A stretch of DNA of 9,013 nucleotides from JBAZCO01 sp041654915 (GTDB lineage Bacteria > Bacillota > Clostridia > Christensenellales > DTU072), in NCBI GenBank assembly GCA_041654915.1, contig JBAZCO010000072.1, positions 1 through 9,013 on the forward strand, given 5' to 3'. Positions 1 to 6,606 of the stretch are shown one piece after another. Below the pieces are notes generated by a model that had not been told where the DNA came from, searched no databases, and was given only the letters and a program-made list of their open reading frames with translations. Positions within the stretch are counted from its first letter, which is position 1. Each line of letters begins with the position of its first letter. The position numbers were made by a program, and so were the translations under genes.

Positions 1-261
1 AGCCTTGCCGAAACAGCGGCGCTTGGCAAGCGCACGCTATCCATACCCCTCCCCAAAGGCTTGAGTCGTGGCGACCAGCCCGACAACGCAAAAAGCTACC
101 AACTGCGTGGGCTTGCCGAAGTATTGCCCCAAAGCGAACTGACACCAGAATCGCTAATTCGTGCAATAAATGCCCTTATATTCAAACCGTCGCCTCGCCC
201 CGAAAAAAGTGCCGCCAACGCAAAAATAGCAAGAATTTTATTTGACTCCGCACTCAAATAG
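1..261 (+). CDS. murG: MurG C-terminal fragment (lipid II-forming GlcNAc transferase), 5' end outside window
   Basis: The first base is in frame and 86 codons run to a TAG stop. MurG transfers GlcNAc from UDP-GlcNAc to lipid I at the inner face of the membrane, giving lipid II for peptidoglycan. Visible are the donor-site signature SLAETAALGK at the very start, then the IPLP strand, and then the SRGDQ-x2-NA stretch characteristic of the short clostridial MurG form (Gram-negative MurG has a DDHQ-type motif here). The tail reads LPQSELTPESLIRAI, the usual C-terminal helix region. A TTG codon at 61 could be read as a start, but the reading frame continues upstream with conserved MurG sequence, so this is the end of a longer gene and not a 66-residue protein. 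No strong terminator follows; an imperfect AAAACTGT/ACAG-TTTT hairpin near 293-315 is only suggestive. Confidence 0.9.
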   Translation, partial: SLAETAALGKRTLSIPLPKGLSRGDQPDNAKSYQLRGLAEVLPQSELTPESLIRAINALIFKPSPRPEKSAANAKIARILFDSALK

Positions 262-334
262 CACTCACCTAGCGGTCAACTAATGCAATGCCAAAACTGT
301 ATGTGACAGATTTTGACTGTTTTTGTTTTCTCCC

Positions 335-362
335 TTGTATAAGCCTATCCGCTTGATATAAT
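335..362 (+). promoter_or_regulatory. Extended -10 promoter for the 442-residue anchored protein
   Basis: A perfect TATAAT at 357-362 is preceded by TGA (354-356), an extended -10 (TGnTATAAT). A weak -35, TTGTAT, lies at 335-340 with 16-bp spacing. A second possible -35/-10 pair lies just upstream (TTGACT 313-318 with GTATAA 337-342, 18-bp spacing). The start site would be near 369, leaving a leader under 20 nt before the AAAGAGG ribosome binding site at 374-380. Confidence 0.65.
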
Positions 363-385
363 AGGCATACTATAAAGAGGTTAGA

Positions 386-1714
386 ATGTACAAAAATGCG
401 CCAAAGATTTTAGCGGTAGTTTTATTAATAGTTATTGCTGTTCTTATGCTTGTAGCAGGAAGTGACAGCATAAAGACCCTTTTCACCAAAGACACCCCCC
501 ATGCCGATGCAAATAATAATCCCAACAATGACAACAACGACCAAACCCCCAACGACACTTTGCCAAATGATGACGATGATGACGACGATGATGACGATGA
601 TATAATAGCGCCAACCGCTTTCCCAAAAGCCGCTCTAGAAAGCGAAATGTACTTGTTTGAACAAGAGCTTTTTTTGAAGGGCGGACTTAGCTTAAACGCC
701 GTGCATCTCACCACTGTTGGCATATATATCGTCGTTACATCAACAGCGGAGGGCGGAGATTTTAGCTTGACGCAAAAATCCGTTTCTGTGATAAAAATGA
801 CATCTGACGGTACTTTGGAAAAGGCTTTGCATCTCTCTTTGGAGAGCGAAACCGCCTATCTTGGCTCGCAAATTACCGCCTCGGGACTTGCCGTAGCCGT
901 GCAAGGCAAAGAAAAAACACACTTGTATACCGTTGGCTATGAGTTGGATGTATCGCCATATATCGAACTTCCCCACGCAACAGCAGCGCACATATTTCCG
1001 CTAAGAGAGGGTTTTATGCTGCTTGCAGAAGGGCGGGAAAATACAATGTATTTAATAAAAAATGGCATTGCCGCCAAAGAAACATCTGTACAATCGGGCA
1101 AGGTTGCGGAAGTATTTGAAACCGCCGCTGGGTATATGATTTTTATAAACGGATTGAATGGCTACTCTGTTCTAAATTTGGATAAAAATTTAAACGGGTA
1201 CACCAGCGTATCCATTCCCGAAAAAACCGTACTCAAGGTAATGCCGTTAGTTGAGAACGCTACCCAAAAGTACATTGTTGCCGAAAAAGAGGGAGGCGCT
1301 GTATATATAACAAAATATGCTTCCTCCTTCCGCACAACCGACGATAGAATCTGTCTTGGAATTGCCGAAAGCGCAGACATATACATAAACGGAGAAACAA
1401 TATTTGCCGTTTTGAAAAATCAAACAGGACGCATATATCTTGTAGACCTTGCGTTAAATACCACGCTAAGCAACGCAGGCTACTTCCAAGGGGTTACCGA
1501 TATTTATGACTGCCACAGCTACCCTAACGGCTACCTTATGCTTGCCGAAACAGAAACTGCCCTTTCCTTTATCGACTTGCGAAACGATGGCTCGGTATCC
1601 GTGCATACAATAGCGGGCAACAGGGGAATTTTCATACGCACTCCGCTAGAGCGTGTAATGCTCTTTTATATGCAAGGAACAGACAAAGTACGCATCATAT
1701 GCACCGAATTATAG
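386..1714 (+). CDS. Membrane-anchored extracytoplasmic protein of unknown function, poly-Asp linker and probable beta-propeller
   Basis: I do not recognise a named family. Residues 1-6 carry one Lys and are followed by one strongly hydrophobic segment (about 7-25, ILAVVLLIVIAVLMLVAG), so an N-in signal anchor or uncleaved signal sequence is likely; there is no lipobox Cys. Residues about 36-73 form a disordered acidic linker: Asn/Pro/Asp-rich, ending in 11 consecutive Asp (62-72). From about residue 85 to the end there are many short alternating hydrophobic strands, e.g. GIYIVVTS, GYMIFING, GYLMLAE and RVMLFYMQ, separated by polar turns. That spacing suggests a WD/PQQ-like beta-propeller, possibly seven blades; this is inference from pattern only. 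The start is set by AAAGAGG at 374-380, 5 nt before ATG. The gene has its own promoter and appears monocistronic. The export signal and propeller shape suggest a surface or envelope sensor or scaffold, but no catalytic motif is visible. Confidence 0.85.
   Translation: MYKNAPKILAVVLLIVIAVLMLVAGSDSIKTLFTKDTPHADANNNPNNDNNDQTPNDTLPNDDDDDDDDDDDIIAPTAFPKAALESEMYLFEQELFLKGGLSLNAVHLTTVGIYIVVTSTAEGGDFSLTQKSVSVIKMTSDGTLEKALHLSLESETAYLGSQITASGLAVAVQGKEKTHLYTVGYELDVSPYIELPHATAAHIFPLREGFMLLAEGRENTMYLIKNGIAAKETSVQSGKVAEVFETAAGYMIFINGLNGYSVLNLDKNLNGYTSVSIPEKTVLKVMPLVENATQKYIVAEKEGGAVYITKYASSFRTTDDRICLGIAESADIYINGETIFAVLKNQTGRIYLVDLALNTTLSNAGYFQGVTDIYDCHSYPNGYLMLAETETALSFIDLRNDGSVSVHTIAGNRGIFIRTPLERVMLFYMQGTDKVRIICTEL
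569..601 (+). repeat. Trinucleotide GAY tract encoding 11 Asp
   Basis: Eleven consecutive GAT/GAC codons sit inside the anchored-protein gene, encoding Asp 62-72. Mixed GAT and GAC use breaks up perfect slippage runs, so this is a low-complexity coding tract and not a clean microsatellite. Read on the opposite strand it creates an artefactual poly-Ser frame. Confidence 0.9.
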
Positions 1715-1743
1715 GCAATAACCGTTAAAAAATTATACAAAAC

Positions 1744-1769
1744 GCTTTACTAATTTAGTTTAATAAAGC
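1744..1769. promoter_or_regulatory. Operator-like dyad over the yerC promoter
   Basis: A 26-bp imperfect dyad has perfect outer arms GCTTTA (1744-1749) and TAAAGC (1764-1769), with further symmetric positions inside; 20 of 26 positions match the reverse complement. An embedded odd palindrome, ACTAATTTAGT, lies at 1749-1759. The dyad covers the -35 and the whole spacer, the classical place for a repressor. Because the next gene encodes a TrpR-like DNA-binding protein, autorepression is the simplest inference. AT-rich composition raises the chance of accidental symmetry. Confidence 0.45.
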
Positions 1770-1774
1770 ATAAT
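1746..1774 (+). promoter_or_regulatory. Promoter of yerC-like gene
   Basis: TTTACT (1746-1751) and CATAAT (1769-1774) are separated by 17 bp. Transcription would start near 1781, giving a leader of about 25 nt that includes AGGCGG (1795-1800), 5 nt before the ATG. An alternative -10, GATAAT (1783-1788), has a poorer -35. Confidence 0.55.
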
Positions 1775-1805
1775 ATTGTTGGGATAATAATATTAGGCGG
1801 TTGTT

Positions 1806-2081
1806 ATGTTAGAAAAAATTAGTGATGAAATGGTTGCGGATTTGTATGCGGTATTCACCAAGCTTGAAAGCGAAAAAGATGCGGAAATATTACTAAAAGA
1901 CCTTTGTTCAATAAACGAAATTTTGCAAATGGCGCAACGCTTAAGGGCGGCAAAACTGCTGCTGCAAGGCAAGACTTATGCCGAAGTAAATGCGTTAACC
2001 GGCGCATCCTCGGCAACCCTCTCACGGGTATCCGCTTGCACCCAATACGGAGCGGGCGGCTACCAAAAGTTTTTAAAGTAA
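1806..2081 (+). CDS. yerC: TrpR-like regulator, YerC/YecD family
   Basis: This 91-residue protein is a full-length match in size and pattern to the YerC/YecD family of TrpR homologues. Signatures visible are DLCSINEI (32-39), QRLRAAKLLLQGKTY (44-58) and the helix-turn-helix GASSATLSRV (66-75), then a Tyr-Gly tail (YGAGGY, 81-86). The helical fold binds DNA as a dimer, in TrpR with tryptophan as co-repressor. In some Firmicutes this family has been proposed to control histidine biosynthesis genes; no biosynthetic gene is present here to confirm a target. ATG is chosen from AGGCGG 5 nt upstream. The gene stands alone, with its own promoter under a dyad that could be its operator. The 3' end runs into an AT-rich inverted repeat and then the tandem array. 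Confidence 0.9.
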   Translation: MLEKISDEMVADLYAVFTKLESEKDAEILLKDLCSINEILQMAQRLRAAKLLLQGKTYAEVNALTGASSATLSRVSACTQYGAGGYQKFLK

Positions 2082-2100
2082 ACAAAAAAGCGTTTGTTTA
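2079..2100 (+). terminator. AT-rich inverted repeat after yerC, weak terminator candidate
   Basis: TAAACAAA (2079-2086, including the stop codon) and TTTGTTTA (2093-2100) form a perfect 8-bp inverted repeat with a 6-nt AAAGCG loop. The stem is almost all A-T and no separate T-run follows, so termination would be weak. It abuts the first tandem repeat. Confidence 0.3.
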
Positions 2101-2391
2101 ATGCAAAGTTTTGTAAACCAATCCTGCAAAACATTTGACGGAATAATTTTTTAAGGTATATTGTAAATTAGTAATGCAAAGTTTTGTAAACCAAACCTAC
2201 AAAACAGCTGACGGAATAATTTTTTAAGGCTCTTGTAAATTAGTAATGCAAAGTTTTGTAAACCAATCCTGCAAAACATTTGACGGAATAATTTTTTAAA
2301 GCATATTGCAAATTAGTAATGCAAAGTTTTGTAAACCAATCCTACAAAAACAGCTGAAGGAATGATTTTTTAAGGCTCTTGTAAATTAGTA
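2099..2391 (+). repeat. Four tandem 72-73 bp repeats arranged ABAB
   Basis: Units start with ATGCAAAGTTTTGTAAACCA at 2101, 2174, 2246 and 2319 (lengths 73, 72, 73 and 73). Units 1 and 3 differ at 3 positions; units 2 and 4 differ at about 4, one being an inserted A. Neighbouring units 1 and 2 differ at about 8-9. This indicates an old 73-bp duplication that diverged into types A and B, followed by a duplication of the 145-bp AB pair. Each unit has a hairpin (GTTTTGTA, 9-nt loop, then TGCAAAAC in A or TACAAAAC in B), an AATAATTTTTTAA stretch and a (T/C)AAATTAGTAATGC junction. No gene is visible in the 340 bp between yerC and recG; these repeats fill almost all of it. Confidence 0.95.
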
Positions 2392-2410
2392 GGAACATTA
2401 TATTTTAAGC

Positions 2411-2436
2411 AAAAAATTCGCTAATTTAGCGTAATT
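2411..2436 (-). terminator. Intrinsic terminator overlapping the recG stop
   Basis: On the - strand the hairpin CGCTA-AAT-TAGCG (flanked by AATT on both sides, with one bulged A) overlaps the TAG stop of recG and is followed at once by AATTTTTTG. The stem is short but well placed to end the yloU-fakA-recG transcript before the repeat array. As DNA the core is a perfect odd palindrome, CGCTAATTTAGCG (2419-2431). Confidence 0.5.
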
Positions 2437-4406
2437 CTATCCAACTTTAAGCGTGCGGCATATTGCAAAAGTTCTTTTGCGTGTGCGTGCAAATCTATTT
2501 CTTGGGCTACTTCCCTTGCCGTTTTCATCAAGCTTACCGATGGGCGGTATCCCGCCCTGCCGCTCTGGCTTTCTCCCATCCACTCCCCTGCGCCACGCAA
2601 CTCATAGTCTTTTTCCGCTATCTCCAAGCCGTTCCTCTCCGCACACAAAATATTAAGGCGCACAAGCTCGTCCTCCCGCTCTTTTTCTGTGTACAAAAAA
2701 CAATAGGACTTTTGTCCGTCACGACCTATTCTGCCCCGCAATTGGTGCAGGCTGGCAAGCCCAAATCGCTCCGCCCCAAATATAGCCATCAATGAGGCAT
2801 TGGGAACATCCACCCCCACTTCAATAACCGTGGTAGCGACAAGCACGGAGGATATATTTTCCCTAAAGTCGTCTATGCTCTTTTGCTTTTCGTTGGGGCG
2901 CATTTTTCCGTGCAACAAGGATATTTTTATATCTTTGCCATAAGCCTTGTTTAGCTCTTTATAAAGTCCCTCGGCAGTTTCGCATTCTATACCCTCATCA
3001 TCATATACCCTTGGCGCAACAATATATGCTTGCTTGCCCTTTAAGCACTCGCCAGCAATATAATCTAGCATCCCCTTTCTTTTACCCTTTTCTACCGTAG
3101 CCGTGATAATGTTGGATGCGCTAAATCGCCTATCTATACTAAAAACATCAATGTCGCCAAACATAGTAAGCCTAAGGGAGCGTGGTATGGGGGTTGCCGA
3201 CAGCGTTAAAATATCCGGCGTTATACCCTTACTAATGAGCGCCGTTCTCTCCGCTACACCAAAACGATGTTGTTCGTCAATCACCAAAAAAGCAAGATTT
3301 GCAAACCGCACTCCCGAAGATATCACTGCATGAGTGCCAATGACAATGTTCGCATTTCCCCTTTCTATCCGTGAAAGCGCCGCACGCTTTTCCGCTGCTT
3401 TCATACCGCCAAGCAATAGCTCGGCACGCACGCCGTATTTTTCCAAAAGTTGATTAAAAGTGTTGTGGTGTTGCCTTGCTAATATTTCCGTAGGCGCCAT
3501 AACCGCCGCTTGATATCCCGCCCGCACGGCAAAATATGCAAGCAATAGCGCAACCACCGTCTTGCCGCTCCCCACATCACCTGTAAGCATTGCATTCAAG
3601 GGCTTGTCGGACAGCATTATATTCGATATGCCGCTCAAAGCTTGGGCTTGGGATGCGGTTAATGTGTAGGGCAAACTAACTTCGTCCACTACATCTAGGG
3701 AAGTATGATAAAATATCTCTCTTTTTCCGCTCTCTTTTACCAATTTATAAGCTGCAATGCGGCGCACAAGTTCCTCAAGTGCGGCACGCTCCAATGCGGG
3801 GGCAGTTTCTAAAAGCATATTTGGACAATGCACCGATATCAACGCATCTTTAAGCGGCATCAAGCGGTACTTGTTGGCTGTCGCTTGCGAAATAATACTT
3901 TCCGCTTGATAATCTTGCAAGGCATTGCGAATAATAGAGGAAAAAACCGCTTGGTTAATATGCCCTTTTGTGGGGTAGAGCGGCTTGATTCCTGTAAACT
4001 TGCTTTCTCCGCACTCCCTTTGCTCAAATGCAGGGTTGATTAATTCATACCCCTTTTGCGTTCGCAGCTTGCCAAAACAGCGAATTTCTCTGTCCTGCAC
4101 AATAAGCTTGGACATATAGGGCATATTGTACCATACAAGCCGCACCTTCTTGCCGTCCTCACCCTGCCCAACGGCACGGAACATAGACAGCTTGCCACGG
4201 CGAAAAGGTTTGGACACCACTATAATTTTCAAATTGAGCAAAACAAAAACTCCCTCTCCCGCCTCATCGAGATTGGAAACGGAGTCCATATCAATATAGT
4301 TTACAGGAAAAAACCTAACCAAACTATCAATATCATATATGTTTAAAGTATGTAATTTTTCAAGGGTCTTAGCGCCTACCCCTTTGATATCGGAAAGGGC
4401 AAGCAC
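2421..4406 (-). CDS. recG: ATP-dependent DNA helicase RecG
   Basis: This 661-residue protein has the full RecG layout. RecG is a cytoplasmic monomeric translocase that reverses stalled replication forks and migrates Holliday junctions. An N-terminal wedge/OB domain begins with the IKGVGAKTLEKL helix-hairpin motif (residues 7-18). The helicase core shows Walker A GDVGSGKT (276-283), motif Ia APTEILARQ (304-312), motif II DEQH (377-380), motif III SATPIPRSL (403-411), VATTVIEVGVDVP (523-535) and motif VI QLRGRIGR (555-562). The C-terminal TRG region is present as GAGEWMGESQSG. The start is GTG, 2 bp after the fakA TAG; no clear ribosome binding site precedes it, so translation is probably coupled to fakA. 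Upstream in-frame codons do not extend the conserved N-terminus. Length is slightly below the usual 670-690, with nothing evidently missing. Confidence 0.97.
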   Translation of the reverse strand: MLALSDIKGVGAKTLEKLHTLNIYDIDSLVRFFPVNYIDMDSVSNLDEAGEGVFVLLNLKIIVVSKPFRRGKLSMFRAVGQGEDGKKVRLVWYNMPYMSKLIVQDREIRCFGKLRTQKGYELINPAFEQRECGESKFTGIKPLYPTKGHINQAVFSSIIRNALQDYQAESIISQATANKYRLMPLKDALISVHCPNMLLETAPALERAALEELVRRIAAYKLVKESGKREIFYHTSLDVVDEVSLPYTLTASQAQALSGISNIMLSDKPLNAMLTGDVGSGKTVVALLLAYFAVRAGYQAAVMAPTEILARQHHNTFNQLLEKYGVRAELLLGGMKAAEKRAALSRIERGNANIVIGTHAVISSGVRFANLAFLVIDEQHRFGVAERTALISKGITPDILTLSATPIPRSLRLTMFGDIDVFSIDRRFSASNIITATVEKGKRKGMLDYIAGECLKGKQAYIVAPRVYDDEGIECETAEGLYKELNKAYGKDIKISLLHGKMRPNEKQKSIDDFRENISSVLVATTVIEVGVDVPNASLMAIFGAERFGLASLHQLRGRIGRDGQKSYCFLYTEKEREDELVRLNILCAERNGLEIAEKDYELRGAGEWMGESQSGRAGYRPSVSLMKTAREVAQEIDLHAHAKELLQYAARLKLDRITLN

Positions 4407-4408
4407 AG

Positions 4409-6034
4409 CTATTCTACCGATATAAAGTAATAGTAATGCCCCTGTCCGCCATAGTATACCATAACATCGTGGTAAGGATACTGCCCCTGCAATAGTTCGG
4501 CAAGCGCATTTGCTCCCTCTTCCTCCACACCCTCACCGTAATATAATGTGATTACAGAGGTTGTATCGTCCGTCATTTTTGCAACAACTTCGCTTGTCAC
4601 TGTATCTATATCACTTCCCTTTGCCACAATTCCAGAATATATCCCAATAATATCCCCGTTTTTTAGTTCAAAGCCGTCAATCTCCGTGTTGCGCACAGCA
4701 TATGTAACCTGCCCGCTGCGTACACCTTCTGCCGCTTTTTGCATTGCCCTAGTATTTTCTTCCACGCTAATTTCCGTATTAAAATTTATTGCGGCGGCTA
4801 TCCCTTGAGGTATGTTTTTGGTAGCTATAACTACCAAATGTGGCTTAGTAAGCTCCCTTGCCTGTTCCGCTGCAAGAATAATATTGCTGTTGTTTGGAAG
4901 TATAAAAACGGTGTCTGCCGACACGCTGTCCACAATGTTTACTATGTCGGACACACTTGGATTCATTGTTTGTCCGCCCTCTACAACGGCATCCGCTCCA
5001 AGTTCTTTAAAAATGTCGCTTATCCCATCACCCACGCAAACAGTAACCAGTCCCATTGGCTTGTTTTTCTTTTTTTCCACCTCTTTTTTGAATTCTCTTG
5101 CTTGCTCTAGCATATTTTCTATCTTTGGGCGGTCAAGTTCGCCAAGAGCTAGGGCGTATCCTAGTGCTTTGTCGGGATTATTGGTGTGAATATGCACTTT
5201 TACTAGCGAAAGGTCACCAATAACTAATACACAGTCACCAATTTCGCTTAATTTATCACGAAGTTTATCAATATCCGAAACAGTCGCCGACTTTTTAAGG
5301 TTGATTACAAAAAACTCCGTGCAGTAGGCAAACTCAACATCCTCTAAGTTGTGAACATCGGGCTGTAACGCCTGAATTTGGGCAATTTCACCACTTTCGA
5401 GGGGTAATTCTTCCATTTCTATGCCTGCAAGCGTGTTATACATTCCGCTAAGAATCACCAAAAGCCCTTTGCCGCCCGCATCAACAACCCCCGCTTTTTT
5501 CAAAACAGGGAGCATATTGGGCGTATCGGATAAGACTTCGTCACCTCTTTTTAAAATTAATTCAAAAAACTCTAAAAAATCTGTCTTTCTGGGGGCAATT
5601 TTGATTGCATAGTCGCCCATTAGCCTAATAACTGTTAAAATTGTGCCTTCTTTGGGCTGTGTTACCACATCATAGGCGACATCTGAGCCGTGTTTTAGCG
5701 CTTGGGCGAATACTCGGGAGTTTATCACACGGGCTTCGCCCATCACTTCGGACATCCCCTTGAATATTTGTGACAAAATTACGCCGCTATTGCCTCTTGC
5801 GCCCTTTAACGCTCCTCTCGAAAATGCGTCACAAAGCACCTTTGCATCATCGGTTTCTACGCTTTCTAGCTCTTTTACCGTGCTGCTTAGCGTAAGGCTC
5901 ATATTTGTACCCGTGTCGCCGTCGGGAACGGGGAATACATTAAGGCTGTCTATTAGAGCCTTGTTTATATCCAAGTTTTTTGCTGCGCCTTTAAAAACTC
6001 TTAATATATCACTACTATTTATATTTGTTATCAT
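4409..6034 (-). CDS. fakA: Fatty acid kinase catalytic subunit FakA (YloV, DhaL/DegV-type)
   Basis: This 541-residue protein matches the usual FakA/YloV size. FakA phosphorylates FakB-bound fatty acids, giving acyl-phosphate for PlsX/PlsY-dependent phospholipid synthesis. The N-terminal DhaL-type kinase domain (about 1-205) carries PVPDGDTGTNM (36-45 region; Asp38, Asp40, Thr41 and Asn44 would bind Mg-ATP), GARGNSGVILSQIFKG (78-93) and VVDAGGKG (183-190). The middle domain shows YCTEF (Cys238) and VKVHIHT (His281, His283), which fit the metal site known in FakA middle domains. The C-terminal third has a DegV-like FILPNNSNIILAAEQA segment. ATG is preceded by AAGAGGA with 4-nt spacing. The gene lies between yloU and recG, the standard neighbourhood; no FakB (DegV-type partner) gene is in this window. 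Confidence 0.93.
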   Translation of the reverse strand: MITNINSSDILRVFKGAAKNLDINKALIDSLNVFPVPDGDTGTNMSLTLSSTVKELESVETDDAKVLCDAFSRGALKGARGNSGVILSQIFKGMSEVMGEARVINSRVFAQALKHGSDVAYDVVTQPKEGTILTVIRLMGDYAIKIAPRKTDFLEFFELILKRGDEVLSDTPNMLPVLKKAGVVDAGGKGLLVILSGMYNTLAGIEMEELPLESGEIAQIQALQPDVHNLEDVEFAYCTEFFVINLKKSATVSDIDKLRDKLSEIGDCVLVIGDLSLVKVHIHTNNPDKALGYALALGELDRPKIENMLEQAREFKKEVEKKKNKPMGLVTVCVGDGISDIFKELGADAVVEGGQTMNPSVSDIVNIVDSVSADTVFILPNNSNIILAAEQARELTKPHLVVIATKNIPQGIAAAINFNTEISVEENTRAMQKAAEGVRSGQVTYAVRNTEIDGFELKNGDIIGIYSGIVAKGSDIDTVTSEVVAKMTDDTTSVITLYYGEGVEEEGANALAELLQGQYPYHDVMVYYGGQGHYYYFISVE

Positions 6035-6049
6035 TTATTCCTCTTAATA

Positions 6050-6075
6050 GAGCCGCAGTTTCTTACAAGCAGCTC
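6050..6075 (-). other. Intercistronic hairpin between yloU and fakA
   Basis: On the - strand GAGCTGC pairs with GCGGCTC (one U-G wobble) around a 12-nt loop, ending 4 nt before the fakA ribosome binding site. No T-run follows, so it is not a simple terminator. It could protect or process the mRNA, or tune fakA translation. Confidence 0.35.
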
Positions 6076-6089
6076 GAAGAATAACCCCT

Positions 6090-6440
6090 CTATAACCTCA
6101 CACCCACTACATTGACATTTACCGATTTTACTCGCATACCCGTCAGATGTTCAACATTATATTGGACAGAGGATTTTAAGCTTTCTAGTACCGCCTCTTT
6201 GTTTATGCCGGCTTTTATTATCACATACAAGTCAATAAAAACCCGATTGTCCATTGTGACAATCTTTACGCCTTTGGATACCGAAACTTTGTTGAAAAGT
6301 GCTAATATACTGTCGGAAAGCCGCCTTGAAACAAGCTCTACCACACCATAGCAATCTCTGGCGACACGGGAAACTATCATCGCTACTGCGTCGTCACTTA
6401 TTGAGATATTGCCATATATATTAGAAGTGTTTAGTGCCAT
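6090..6440 (-). CDS. yloU: Asp23/Gls24-family protein YloU
   Basis: This 116-residue protein is a typical YloU-type Asp23/Gls24 (former DUF322) protein. Visible features: the opening GNISISDDAVAMIVSRVARDCYGVVEL (about 10-36), the central strand pattern VSKGVKIVTMDNRVFIDLYVIIKAGINKE, and the closing HLTGMRVKSVNVNVVGVRL. No signal peptide or membrane segment is present. Family members act at the cytoplasmic face of the envelope or in stress responses, but YloU itself has no settled function; its constant pairing with fakA suggests a role tied to membrane lipid supply. ATG is chosen from AAAAGG 6 nt upstream. It is the first gene of the leftward operon yloU-fakA-recG, driven from the promoter region shared with rpmB. 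Confidence 0.9.
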   Translation of the reverse strand: MALNTSNIYGNISISDDAVAMIVSRVARDCYGVVELVSRRLSDSILALFNKVSVSKGVKIVTMDNRVFIDLYVIIKAGINKEAVLESLKSSVQYNVEHLTGMRVKSVNVNVVGVRL

Positions 6441-6471
6441 AAATTGCCTTTTAGGGATTATTTCTGTTTAT

Positions 6472-6500
6472 ATAATATATTATAATCAAATTATTTGCAA
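6472..6500 (-). promoter_or_regulatory. Promoter of the yloU-fakA-recG operon
   Basis: On the - strand, -35 TTGCAA (6500-6495) and -10 TATTAT (6477-6472) are separated by 17 bp. The start would be near 6465, giving a leader of about 25 nt. Several other TATAAT-like words overlap the very AT-rich stretch, so the exact -10 is uncertain. It is back-to-back with the rpmB promoter. Confidence 0.6.
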
Positions 6501-6527
6501 GTATATTAAAAAATTAATCTAAAACTG

Positions 6528-6557
6528 TTGCCAAAAGGTAAGAATACATTGTATAAT
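6528..6557 (+). promoter_or_regulatory. Promoter of rpmB
   Basis: TTGCCA (6528-6533) and a perfect TATAAT (6552-6557) are separated by 18 bp. The start near 6564 would give a 43-nt leader holding a small hairpin, GGAAA-AACA-TTTCC (6570-6583), and then AGGAGG at 6594-6599, 7 nt before the ATG. This is strong expression signalling, as expected for a ribosomal protein. Confidence 0.75.
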
Positions 6558-6606
6558 ACTTGAGGCTAGGGAAAAACATTTCCTGCGACAAATAGGAGGT
6601 CAAACA

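Noticed and set aside
293..330. Terminator after murG
   Set aside because: AAAACTGT/ACAG-TTTT gives only an imperfect AT-rich stem and no clean T-run follows, so it was left out of the feature list.
370..723. Poly-Ser frame on the - strand
   Set aside because: It is the reverse reading of the GAY tract within the anchored-protein gene, which has a promoter, a ribosome binding site and a signal anchor; the antisense frame has none.
2101..2391. A 17-codon frame starting MQSFVNQ in each of the first three repeat units
   Set aside because: No ribosome binding site precedes any copy. The differences between units inside the frame all change amino acids (Ser/Thr, Cys/Tyr, Phe/Ala), and unit 4 is frameshifted. 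There is no sign of selection on a peptide.
2099..2391. CRISPR array
   Set aside because: The 72-73 bp units are directly adjacent and similar along their whole length; there are no short repeats separated by unique spacers and no cas gene.
4548..5189. Several 80-125 codon frames on the + strand opposite fakA
   Set aside because: They lie fully antisense to a well-supported kinase gene, lack ribosome binding sites and have no recognisable domains.
6570..6583. GGAAA-AACA-TTTCC stem in the rpmB leader as an L28 autoregulatory site
   Set aside because: A 5-bp stem in a short leader is too small to support such a claim; it is noted with the promoter only.
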